Below are positions 22,307 through 32,657 of a stretch of DNA of 64,000 nt, piece after piece; positions within the stretch are counted from its first letter, which is position 1, and every line of letters starts with the position of its first letter. Source of the DNA: Pachysolen tannophilus NRRL Y-2460. Its lineage: Eukaryota; Ascomycota; Pichiomycetes; Alaninales; Pachysolenaceae. Below the pieces are notes generated by a model. That model saw nothing but the letters and a program-made list of their open reading frames with translations. It ran no database searches and was not told the DNA's origin. The stretch spans positions 2,119,051-2,183,050 of the forward strand of contig KV454011.1 in assembly GCA_001661245.1 (NCBI GenBank). The letters are read 5' to 3'. A program made the translations under genes and the position numbers.

Positions 22307-25300
22307 CTATTTACTATTACATCTGCAATTGCAATCAGGCACAGGACAGACGTAATGTTTCGAAAACCATTCTTCTGCGTGTCCAGAGTGCATTCCATGG
22401 TTGCAGGATAAACAGAAACTAAACCATTCTTTAAATTTTCTTTCAATGGTGTTATTGGTGGTTGCGGCGGCGGCGCTGCCGCCAAGAGCAACGGCGCCTC
22501 CGCCGTTGCTCTCAATAAATGAAAACTCTCTTCCTCCATAGTGGTGCTGGTGGTGGTGGTTACTATTGTTGTTTCTGTCGTTCTTAGCGTGAGCCAGCAT
22601 TTGTGTTTTGTCACTGTCGCCGGCACTAGCATTAGCATTCGCACTAGCATTGGTATTGGCATTGGCACCGCTACCAGCATTGGCTCTACTACTGGCACCC
22701 ACGAACCCATTAGCAATCTCATCAGGAATAGGCGATCCTAAAGTTAATAAGCATATGGCGCACCGAGGAAGTGAGGCTCCACAATGCGGACATTTACCTT
22801 TCGCAGTATCGGGTTTCCCAAACCTTGAAGCAGCAGAGTTTGATGCCACAACTGATGCTGAACTGTTATTGGTGCCATTAAATCGCTTGATATTATGATT
22901 CAGTTTTGTAGGTTGGAAAATGTTTTTATTACACCTCGAACATTGCAAAAAAACTTGTCTTTGTACAGGTTTTATGGTCAAATCTCCCGTAAATGCTTCA
23001 GAAAGTTTTGATCTGGCAACATCAAATTTAGCTCTCACATTAAATAAACTCCAACTATTTAATAAAGTTCTGTAGGATTCAACCCAATGCTCAACTCTTT
23101 CATCGTTGAAATACCGTGGACATCCAAATGACGAAATTAGTGCTGCCGTTTGAACATCACTTGTCTTATCAACATATGATTGTAATAGATCAACACCTTT
23201 CGGTGTAATACCAGTCAATATAAGCCCTTCCAACTCTCCACTATTAATGGCCTTGTCAGCAATCCTATTTAAATATATACTTAAATCTCTATCGGATAAA
23301 AACCGTAATGCAACACCAAGTTTTTCTTGTAAAGGTAATGAAGATTCATCCAACACATCCCACCAATCATTATCAGCAATGAAGGCAAAGATCGATCTCA
23401 AATAAGGATCCCCAAGTTCTGAAGCCATACGACGACATTGCTCTTTCCAAGGAGCATTGTTTGGTATATCTTTATATGCTACGTAACCAGCAATAGCAGT
23501 AGACATTATTCTTAATCTCTCTTTTTTAGAATTACCCAATATCTCAACAGCTTTAAGCACATCTCCATGGAAAACTGCCCAACCTGCAGCCTTCTCGTAT
23601 TTACCCTTTTCAACAAGTAATTTAAGCCTGTCATCTAATTCTTGTTTGGTAAAATCCCACCCAACAACATAAAGACAAAGTCTACGTTGACTATATTTAT
23701 CACTATTGATATCAATACTCAAATTTTGTGCGTGTGTTTCACTTCTAACTGAAACAATTTCTTTGACAGCTTTAATAAATCTTTTTTCATCAAGTGCAAA
23801 CCTACATCTTCTTTGATTTACAAAACTTTCAACCCCATTCCATATTCCGAGAACACCTTCATATCCTAAATCAACATTGTTTGAAATCATGGTCTTGGAT
23901 CGAAGTGATTCGCCAGATATCGCTAACCATCTCCAAGTATTTCTTAAATGTAAATTAGATTCAACTGTGATTAAACTTTCAACAAGTGCAATATTTTTTT
24001 CACAGTTAGTACCATATCCAAGCATCGTTCTCCTTCTTATTGTTGAGGAAATATCATTTTCCAACAATTCTTCTGGATCTATGAGCGAATCGCCCACAGT
24101 GTAAATATCGTGGCTTCCAGATCGACTCTCACCTTCCAATGGAGATAATAAAATATCATCACCTTCTTCTTCTTCTTCCGCATCTTCGATATCTTCTTCT
24201 TCTTTTTCTTCATCACCTTCATCATCATCAAAATTAATTCTTTTCTCAACATCTCGATCCTCTCCTTTTTCTCCCTTATGGTTTCCACCTGAGTTTATTT
24301 CGGTAGAAGAAGCCAAATTATCAATATTTTTACTAAATCTTCTGTTACCATTAGTAGCACTAGAGATAGCATTATGGTTATTCAATTCAGAAGCGGTGGC
24401 TTTATTCGGCTTATCTTCCGTAATTTTCTGCTCGACTACATCTTTAACCAATTTTGTAAACGTACCTGAAACACCACTAAATACAATGTCATTAAAAGAA
24501 TCGAGCTCAAGTGCAGTAGGACTTTCTACAACTGACATCCGATAAACTGAACCTGACTGTCTCATACAAACAAAATTTATGCCAAATGGGCTATTTGGAT
24601 CTGGATTATAATCAAATGAAATAACTCTCTCATATTTTGTCTTGACATCATTAACTTTGACAACAAATAATGACTCTGAGGGTTTACTGATATGCAGATT
24701 ACCTTCCAAATGATTATTGTTAGAGTGTAAAAAAGTTTCATATTTCTTAATTTCTGATCTCAATGGAGGTACTATACCAGTATTCCATCTTCTAATCAAA
24801 TCCCCATTGAACAACGTCGAGAACTCGCCTCTTCTTAGTGAAGAGTACCTGAAGCAAGCAGCACTATATGTGTTTTTTCTAGTATCATTTAGCAACTTAT
24901 TAAAAGTCAACAAAGGCCCTTCTGAAACAACATTTGCGTGAGAAGAAGCATTAGCTGCTTTACTTGCCGGCAAATTCTTATTTATGGAAGTTAATTTACG
25001 TCTATCCCAAACAGACAAAGTTCCATCTTCTCCGTAGGAGGCAAATAGATAAGGTGTAAATGGGTCAACCGCAATTCCAGCAGTACACGTACTAGCCAAT
25101 TGGAAAACTGGTTTCTCTGATCGAAGATCAAATTCTCTTAAAAATTTATAACTACCTGTGATTAAATTATTCTGCTCTTCTGGATGGAAACAAGTTGATA
25201 GCACAACCTCATTTTGCACGTACGACATTAACGGCTTCGAGATGTGATCATTGCTTCCAATTTTCGAATAATGTTCAATATTCCATATCTGCAAACTGGT

Positions 25301-25736
25301 ATCCTGTCTTGCTTTATCAAAACCTAATGCAAGAAGCCCATTGTTATTAAATGAAATAGAATTACAAGGTCTACTTTGCTTTGGTTTCAAGCTTAATAAA
25401 GACGAACTCGGAGAAGTAATATCAAATACATATGCATTACCATTTATTTGACCAACACATGTAAGGCCAACATCTTTTTGAGAATAGTTGGAACAATTTA
25501 TAGAATCAAACCCAGTTTTAGTGCTCAATTTAACAATGCTTTCATCTTCATTCTAAACACCAAAAAATATTTAGTAAAACATACTTCTTTAACTTTCATG
25601 ATAATAATCTATTAAATGTACTTACTTTTGCTGAATTATCTGTCTGATAGAGAGAAACATCTTCTCGATTAACAGCTAAATAGCGCTGCTCATTATGAAC
25701 ATCCCAATTAAATGTCCGAACAATTGATCCTACCAT
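22307..25736 (-). CDS. SEA4: SEA complex subunit Sea4 (Mios homologue)
   Basis: Exons 25736-25626 and 25552-22307 give 1118 residues (S. cerevisiae Sea4 1038). The N-terminal half is a WD40 propeller (for example DPFTPYLFASYGEDGTLSVW and SLQIWNIEHYSK). An acidic low-complexity insert follows (about 440-495), then an alpha solenoid. The C-terminus has paired zinc motifs: CSRCNKN, CPHCGASLPRCAIC, then FCLSCNHGMHSGHAEEWF ending CPVPDCNCRC, the RING-like end shared by Mios and Sea4. An Ala/Asn/Gly-rich insert splits this zinc region. Role: SEACAT arm that counters the TORC1-inhibiting Npr2-Npr3-Iml1 arm at the vacuole. It lies between PKC1 and RTG3, as YBL104C does. A short out-of-frame ORF overlaps the start codon. 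Confidence 0.92.
25553..25625 (-). other. SEA4 intron
   Basis: Donor GTAAGT from 25625, acceptor TTTAG ending at 25553, 73 nt. The branch sequence is TACTAAA (25576-25570), one base off the TACTAAC used elsewhere. Splicing joins NSAK to NEDESIVKL in frame and supplies the first WD40 strand. Confidence 0.88.
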
Positions 25737-25740
25737 TCAT
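25708..25740 (-). other. Upstream ORF overlapping the SEA4 start codon
   Basis: ATG at 25740 begins a ten-codon reading frame (MNGRINCSDI, then TAA) four bases 5' of the SEA4 ATG at 25736, in another frame. If the leader includes both, initiation at SEA4 needs leaky scanning or reinitiation. Confidence 0.5.
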
Positions 25741-26031
25741 CCATATATCTTCTATTTTCACAAAGATTCTTGAATTAAATCTTTGAATTTAAAAAATAAT
25801 TTATCTTTTACAATATGTTTTTTCTTTTTTGCTTATTTACTGTTTTCATACTATTTAGGAGAGGTTGAAAAATACAAAAAATTAAAAATTAAGAGATGAA
25901 TATCAATTTGATTTCCTTTGTTAACTAACTATCTATGATAAGTAAACTATTTTTTTTTCTTTCTTTTTTTTCTTTCTATCTACATTGAAATGAATTTCAA
26001 AACAAAAGTTAATAATATTACAATAAACAGA

Positions 26032-28397
26032 TTATGACTTCAGATATTTTCTTTCCAATTCCTCGATGTCAGTCAAACCTTCTTCTTCTGCAACTTTAGG
26101 ACCAATCCATTCTTTAAATTCTAAATCAATACCATCTACTTTAAACTCATCTTTGTCCAATATTTCTGCGAAATTGCAATTTCCCGATTCTTGTTTAATT
26201 TTCATTTTTATTGCTGCTTCTGAAGTTAAAGCATTTTTATATCTATAAGCCCGTTCCTTTTTCCATCTTTTGAAAGATTTGTGTAAATTTGCTGTAGCGT
26301 TTCCTCTAATGGAAGTTATAATTCCTGTTAATTTCGTAAAGTCAGTTATAAATTCAGAAACAGATTCATATTTATAGTTTTCGGTTTTAGCCACAATTTC
26401 TTTGAATGATAATATATGTTCTTGATTTGTATTATATTCTGGAGGAACTTCAAAATCACTCAAGCCTCCACTGCTGTCCATTACACTTTTGATACGACCT
26501 AATAATCCTTCTATAAGATAGGTGACTGGAAAATACAACAACTGCAGAGATGTTAATCTAATATCATCAATTTTTTGCTGTGCTTGAGTTCTCTTCATCG
26601 TTGTATTCGATAAGTCAATCAACTTATCAACATCCAGGGTCAATTCATTTAAAACGGCCAATCTTTCGGTAATTTCTTGATCTGTTAATAATCCATTTTG
26701 TGCGGTATCAAGTCTTTTAATCAACGGTGCTCCTCTCTTATATTCTCTTTTCAAAGACCAATATGTTGCTAATTTATAAAGTAATTTTTCAGCATCATCA
26801 AGCTTGATTTGATTTTGATCCAAAAATATCAACAATCTATTAATAAATAATTGTGGTGCAATTGGAGTTCCTAAACTTGATTTCCATCTAAAAGGTACTT
26901 CTCTTTCATTTCTTTTTTTGCTAGATTTGGGTCTATTAAATTTTTCACTTCTATCTTTAATTGCACCTACTGTTGCATAATATAATCTTGTTTTTTCTAA
27001 TCCTTTTTTAACATCATGATGTAAATTCCAACTAGTTGGTCCATGTCTATCACAGTATGAAACTAAGGAGGATGGATTATTTATTGCACCTTGTGTACCT
27101 TGTTTCATTCGCATATATAATTCTGATCTCCTAGCACAAGTTACATGATATGCAGAAAAACAATTTTTATTTGAACATTGAATACAGGCACCAATTTTTT
27201 GTTTACAAATATAACAAATTAATTTCCACCTACTTTTTGGAACCAATTCTAACCCTTCAATTGGTTCCATATATATTGGATTTGCAAAATATAATTCATT
27301 TATCCATAATGCACAAATTACATGTCCCCAAGAACCATTATCTGTTTGTTTAAAAGCACCAGTGGTACTAGGACAAAATAAACATGGTGATTTGTTTTTT
27401 CTTGAAATCAAACAACGACGACAAAGCCATTGTCCCTCTGGGATAAATACAACACCATAACATTCTTGGTGAACAGCAATATCACAACCATCACAAAATA
27501 CAATTGCATTGGAATTATCGCATTCGCTTTCATTACAAACAGCACAACATTGATCCTCTTCTGGTCTACCTCCAGTACCATCATCTGATCCATAAATTGA
27601 AGTATATGCGGTGGCTTTATTTATAAATTCTTCATTATTTAACAACTCTACAGGTTTACTTTTTGGAGGTAAAATTTTTTCTAATAAGTACCATTCTTTT
27701 TCAAAAAATGTAAAAATAATTTCTAAAATTTCATTTGTTAATCTATTTTGATTTAAAGCATCACGAGTTTCATTAACCAATTTTATAAATGACAAGTCCT
27801 GCTCGTCCATATCATACAAGACTTCAAATCTATCCATTATAGTTAAAGTATTTCTTATGAGTCCGTTCTTTGAGCTATCCCAACGCATATATGTTTCAGT
27901 TATTTTTGATTTATGAAATTCATTAAATTCGTTATATCCTAAATTTGCAATATTTTTAGGTAATTTTTTTCAAATAAAGTTGTAGTAAGATTTGCATTAT
28001 CATTTTCCAGTGGAATTTTCCTGAAAATAGGTTTTTTCAAATTCAGTTGTAAATCTTTATTTATTGTTCCAACGCTATTATCTATAGAATTATTATAAAT
28101 ATAATCATTGTTTTCTTCCCCTTCTGGAACAGTAATGACTTCAGTACTAGTGTTGGCACTTTCCTCATCTCCTTCTATAACAAACACCTTGAGCGGCTTC
28201 TCATCATCCAAATCGGGATAAAATTCTTTATAATCTCTTTCTTCTCTAGGTTTTAAATCAAAAATAGGAATTGAAGCACTAGGTGTAGTTGACGCTGAAC
28301 TACGATTACTGGTACTACCAGATAATAACGATCTCCTCCCTCGTCCTCTTCTAGAACCACTTTTCCATCCACGTTTAGTAGAAACTGTAGCGTTCAT
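26032..28397 (-). CDS. NTO1: NuA3 PHD-finger subunit Nto1, frame broken once (-1)
   Basis: An N-terminal frame (28397-27939, 152 residues) and a C-terminal frame (ATG at 27888, 618 residues, to 26032) encode parts of one protein. The second frame stays open and protein-like upstream to about 27966 (KLPKNIANLGYNEFNEF), so the shift falls in the A7 run at 27970-27964. Joined, the product would have about 788 residues (S. cerevisiae Nto1 748). Domains: an EPL1-like segment (RFEVLYDMDEQD), a PHD finger CCAVCNESECDNSN...CDGCDIAVHQECYG (about 283-330), and an extended zinc-knuckle PHD running to HVTCARRSELYM. Role: scaffold of the NuA3 H3 acetyltransferase with Sas3. A one-base sequencing or real deletion is the simplest cause, but the site is also a consensus slippery heptamer. 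Confidence 0.9.
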
Positions 28398-29622
28398 TGG
28401 CCTATTATAAGTACACTCTCACTCAAATTTATCTGTAAAATACGAATAACCATTATCTGTCTACCAATCTGTATACCAATCTGTATTAATATTTATATAT
28501 TTATGTTTTATACACATACAATTCAAGTTTTTTTTTCCTCATTATTGTCATCGTAAATCAAAACAACAAATTCTGCCAAAACAAAAAACAAAAATTTTTT
28601 AAAAAAAATCGCAACTTACGTGTCACTAATTAAAAAAGTTAAACCTTTTTTAGGAAACTTGATATTATATGTACTACTATTTTATGGACTCTTTGTGTCT
28701 TTTGTGTCGCTTATGTTTTTTTTCATGTCATGTGTCAATATCTTCTGTTCGTTTTTATTTGATATTAAGAGAACTACTACTATTTTGATTAGCCAAATTT
28801 CACCTTTTTTTTCCCTTTTTTTTCTTTTTTGGCTCCAGAAAAAGGGGTGTTTTGCAACTACACCGTTTTGCAGCTAAAACCGTTAGATTGCTGCGCTATA
28901 TGTATCACCCCTAATATAGGATAGGAGGGTTATTTAAATCATTAATACAGAATAACTATTTAAAAAGTTTTTTTTTTTTTTTTTTTGTTATATTAAATTT
29001 ATTCTAGATCTTTCATATTTATTTTATCTTGACAAAAATTGATCTAAAAAATATTTTATTAGTAGCTATGACTTTTTATTTTTTTTTTTTTTTTTTTGCT
29101 TTAAATTAGTTTCAAAAGTTTGAGATGTATGCATAAGTCTCTTGGTAAAAAAATAAAAAGAAAATTTGTGCTAAAAGTAAAGACCTAATTTCTTTATGTA
29201 CGGAAAGAAAACTATTCTTTAAACTTTGAAAACCTTGAAACCCCCCTCTAATGTAGTTAGTTATCTATCGTTTTCTTTTTCTTTTTTTTTATTTTAATTT
29301 TTTTTTTTTTTTTTTTTCGTAGTTCTGCCAACAAACTTTAGATATTATGGGCTTGTTATTGAAAAAAGTGATTGCTATCATGAAATGATATAGATCAGAA
29401 AAATAAGTTAAATAAAATATGCAAAATCCACTAAAAAATTATTCTTGATAGAGATATTGGTAGTTAAAGAGTATATCATTATGAGGAAAATTCAAGTAAA
29501 GTGATCCTTATAAATTAAAAGAAATACTTTTCTTTTTTTTTTTTTTTTTTGCTTTTTGGTTTTTGCTATTGTAATTGTGTTTTTGTATGCTGAATTTTTG
29601 AAAAAGGGTCAAATTCACAAAA
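28398..29622. promoter_or_regulatory. Divergent region between NTO1 and the 29623 gene
   Basis: 1225 bases between divergent starts, made largely of T-runs (near 28969, 29080, 29299 and 29530) and AT-rich sequence. The open frame at 28620-28877 is Phe/Leu-rich because of T-runs and is not credible. No RNA gene was recognised. Confidence 0.55.
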
Positions 29623-30768
29623 ATGGATCAGTTTATGGACCCTTTTCAAGTTGGTAATAGAAATGACTTGAAAAAAACTGAGGTTCATCTGAATGGATGT
29701 GTTACTCTCAAGATCACAAGGGAAACAGAAAGGAATGAGGGGAAGGAGAAGGAGAAGGAGAAAAATGAAGAAGATGATGATGCCATGCTTGTTGATTCGA
29801 CAAAACCAATGAATTTATTGGATCCTAAATCGAGACTTTCAAAGCACTGGTTCAATCAACCTTTTGATAGTAATTTGAATCATGATATAGGAAATAGGAC
29901 ACCAATGGGGGGAAATAATCGTACAACTCCTCAAAAGCGACATCCTTCTTCTTCTTCTTCTTTTTCTTTATCAGGTTCAAGTTCCAATACTTTCCAAGCA
30001 CAGGCTAGAATGGGTAGTATTGGAAGTACTAATAGTAATAATTATACTAGACGTAAAGTATCTAAAAAAGATGAATCTCAAGTTCAAGAAGATAAGAAAC
30101 CTGTTCCTAGAAAACTTAAATTTGCTAGGTCAATGCTGTCTTTAGGAAATAAATTTAGAGAAAGTTATTATCCATCTTCTTCAAATGATTTATCAGGTTT
30201 GAATGAATCTTTTATAAATGATACCGATTCTGTGAATTCAAAAAGTTCTTTATTTAGTAAAGATTCACTTAATAGATTTTTCACCAGATCTGCTTCATTA
30301 AATAACATTAGAAGTTCACCAAAGAAGAAGAAAAAATTATCAGATCAAACACCATTTTTACTTGATAAAGATAAAGCCAATTCACCAATAAATGATCATT
30401 TAAGAAAAGAATTTTCAAAAAGTAATAATAATAATAATAATGATAATTTGATTGAATATTCTTCTTCACCAAATACTACTGATTATGAGATATCAACCCC
30501 AAAAATGATAAGTTCTTTAGAAGAAACTTTACAGTTTAACCCAAGAGATGATCCAGATTATAAAAATTTCTTATCTTCCAAAAATAGAATTCGCTCACAT
30601 AACTCCACAACTCAATTTCAAGAAATGCTTGCAAAACACAAGAGAGATATAGATCAAAAAAATAGAAATAAGGGTAAAGAAAGAGCTCTTGAATTCATTT
30701 GTAAACTGACAGGTCAACGAAATTTCAGTCAGCTGTCCTTTAGGTTTTCCAGATATTACGAAAGGTGA
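29623..30768 (+). CDS. Ser/Asn-rich orphan protein of 381 residues
   Basis: Starts at the ATG in AAAATGG at 29623. I recognise no domain. The N-terminus (MDQFMDPFQVGNRNDLKKTEVHLNG) looks structured. Then come an acidic Glu/Lys run (about 38-58), a basic Ser-rich middle with many S/T-P and R-x-x-S sites (for example FFTRSASLNNIRSSP), an Asn run coded by AAT repeats (about 268-275), and a basic C-terminus (FQEMLAKHKRDIDQKNRNKGKERALEF). The composition suggests a phosphorylated regulatory protein. It sits, with the next gene, between the SEA4 and RTG3 orthologues, which adjoin in S. cerevisiae. Coding status is supported by length, codon use and interrupted low complexity; function is unassigned. 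Confidence 0.8.
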   Translation: MDQFMDPFQVGNRNDLKKTEVHLNGCVTLKITRETERNEGKEKEKEKNEEDDDAMLVDSTKPMNLLDPKSRLSKHWFNQPFDSNLNHDIGNRTPMGGNNRTTPQKRHPSSSSSFSLSGSSSNTFQAQARMGSIGSTNSNNYTRRKVSKKDESQVQEDKKPVPRKLKFARSMLSLGNKFRESYYPSSSNDLSGLNESFINDTDSVNSKSSLFSKDSLNRFFTRSASLNNIRSSPKKKKKLSDQTPFLLDKDKANSPINDHLRKEFSKSNNNNNNDNLIEYSSSPNTTDYEISTPKMISSLEETLQFNPRDDPDYKNFLSSKNRIRSHNSTTQFQEMLAKHKRDIDQKNRNKGKERALEFICKLTGQRNFSQLSFRFSRYYER

Positions 30769-30880
30769 AATCAAATTATTCTTTTTTTTTTTCTTATTTT
30801 TTTTTATTTCGCACATTCATTTCCTAGAGAAACTTTTACATATTTAATAAATAGGCATTTTCACATTCACTAATTATTTG

Positions 30881-30910
30881 CTTTCATTTGCTTTCATTTG
30901 CTTTCATTTG
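30881..30910. repeat. Tandem CTTTCATTTG x3
   Basis: Three perfect 10-bp units, preceded by a partial ATTTG, in the 3' region of the 29623 gene. Confidence 0.9.
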
Positions 30911-31960
30911 CTTTTTTTTTTCATTTTTTATTCTTATCTCTATTTCTATTTCTGTTTCTTTCACTTTCCTTAATGTATATAAATGAGTGAATTCAAATAT
31001 AAATCCAAATGAATAAGGTTAATTTGAACCTAACGGTCGGGAAACTTAAAAGAGCCATCCATATGAGCCGCAATTTCAATTTTTTTTTTTCATTTTTTTT
31101 TTTGTTTAAAGTTTTACGAAACCGAAGCATAAACGAAATCTTACATAACCAGGGCCTTGGGAAAGCAATAATTTTAATTGGCATAAGATGTAGTTATAGT
31201 TTTAGGTTATTGTGGAGAACTGATATGGATCATGGATAACAGTTTCTTACCACCAGGTTACCACAAGGTTTACCGATATAGTTTTAAATTTAACAATATA
31301 GCCATATGCAAGCTGGGAGCAAAATCAATTCTTACCGAAATTTTCTCTGCCACCCCTATTTCTATCCCTTTCAAAACCTAATTGAAACATTGATAAATTC
31401 TACAGAGAAATATAATTCAAAGGCTTAAACTAATATTTCTTCCTCGAGGAGCAATAGATATTTTCGAAAAAAAAAATATATGTATATATATAAAAAAAAA
31501 AAGTTCATGCTTCAATTACTACTGTACTTCGCTTTCCCCTACCTACTCAATGAGCTGATCCAAAAAATCACTTCCCAAATCAGTCTGAAAAATTTTTTCA
31601 CATTTTTTTTCATATTTTTCATTTTTTTCTCTCTTTCTTTGCTAGAACGTTACATTAGCTTGGACACAGGAAAAGGGCACAGGAAATTAAAATGAAAAAA
31701 AAAATAATAATAATTCTAATTAAGACTGCATTTAGAACTAATAGGATAGATGCAACCATTTAAGCTAGATTTTTTCTCTCACTGTAAGTGAGAAAATATA
31801 AGTATAAATGTAAATGTAAGTGTAAGTGTCTTTTCTTTTTTTTTTTTTTCTCTCTCTTATACAGTTAAATTGCTTTCTCTTGATTGTTTCAAAAAGATAA
31901 ATACAAATGAAACTTTCCACTTTAACTTGTAAGCCTGGTAGGTATTCTCAAGAATATTCT

Positions 31961-32000
31961 TGTAAGCCAGTGTAAGCCAGTGTAAGCCAGTGTAAGCCAG
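31961..32000. repeat. Tandem TGTAAGCCAG x4
   Basis: Four identical 10-bp units. Related words flank them (TGTAAGCCTGG near 31929 and AAGTAAGCCTTG near 32003), so the array has degenerate outer copies. Confidence 0.95.
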
Positions 32001-32657
32001 TAAGTAAGCCTTGTAGTACAAAAGATTTTTTTTTTCTTGGTCGGTATTAAAGGCTTCCGTCCGAGTTCTGCATATTTAATATTTTTTTAGGGCGGAAAAC
32101 AAAAAAAAACAAAAAGAAAAAGTGAAAATCTGCTTCAAGATGCAGCGGCGGGTATTGTTCTTTTTTACCCATCAATGTTCCTCATTAATCCAAGAATTGT
32201 ACATATACGGTAAGCAACTAACATGGGACATGGATCGGTGTAGTTGTTGTTGTAATTGAATATTCTCTCTCTTTTCGATAGGTAATAATAATATATACAA
32301 GAATTGGAATTACAAAAAAAAATTTTTTTTCTTTCTCTCTCTTTCTTTCTGTTTCTCTTTCTCTCTTTTTCTTTTCTTTTTTAAGCTTTTGTAAGTTAAC
32401 CTTAAGTTTAAAGTAACATTATAACTCGGTTTTTGGTTGGGTTAACTTCAAAGTTAAGCCGTTGATAAGAATATAATTACTCTTATAGCATATACCTTTT
32501 TTTTCCAATTTTGAGATTCTATTCAAAACTGAAATTGACTAGAATATATATATAAAAATATTTCATGTTATCTATTTTGATGGACTTTTGTGAGTGAGTG
32601 TGTGAGTGAGTGTGAGTTTTTTTTTTCAATAGAAACGAAGCTTAATTAAGTCAAGTC

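Larger units (their letters stand above)
30769..32657. promoter_or_regulatory. 1.9-kb intergenic region upstream of the 32658 gene
   Basis: This is the longest gene-free stretch in the window. It contains three tandem CTTTCATTTG units (30881-30910), a GTAAGTGTAAGTG-like run near 31810-31830, four perfect 10-bp TGTAAGCCAG units (31961-32000), a CT-rich tract near 32330-32380, paired GTTAACTT/AAGTTAA words near 32395-32460, and a GTGAGTGAGTGT run near 32590-32616. Open frames here are short and made of T-runs. I see no tRNA or snRNA signature. It probably is a long regulated promoter. Confidence 0.55.

Noticed and set aside
27888-28397. An intron to explain the NTO1 frame change
   Set aside because: The only nearby acceptor-like CAAATTTAG would delete the conserved-looking KNIANLG stretch, and no donor with a TACTAAC branch fits; a -1 shift in the A-run is simpler.
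28620-28877. 85-codon Phe/Leu-rich frame in the NTO1 upstream region
   Set aside because: Its composition comes from T-runs, there is no start context or homologue that I recognise, and it lies in a divergent promoter.
31009-31239. 76-codon frame in the 1.9-kb intergenic region
   Set aside because: It is interrupted by T-run-derived Phe stretches, has no recognisable domain and no splice signals to extend it.
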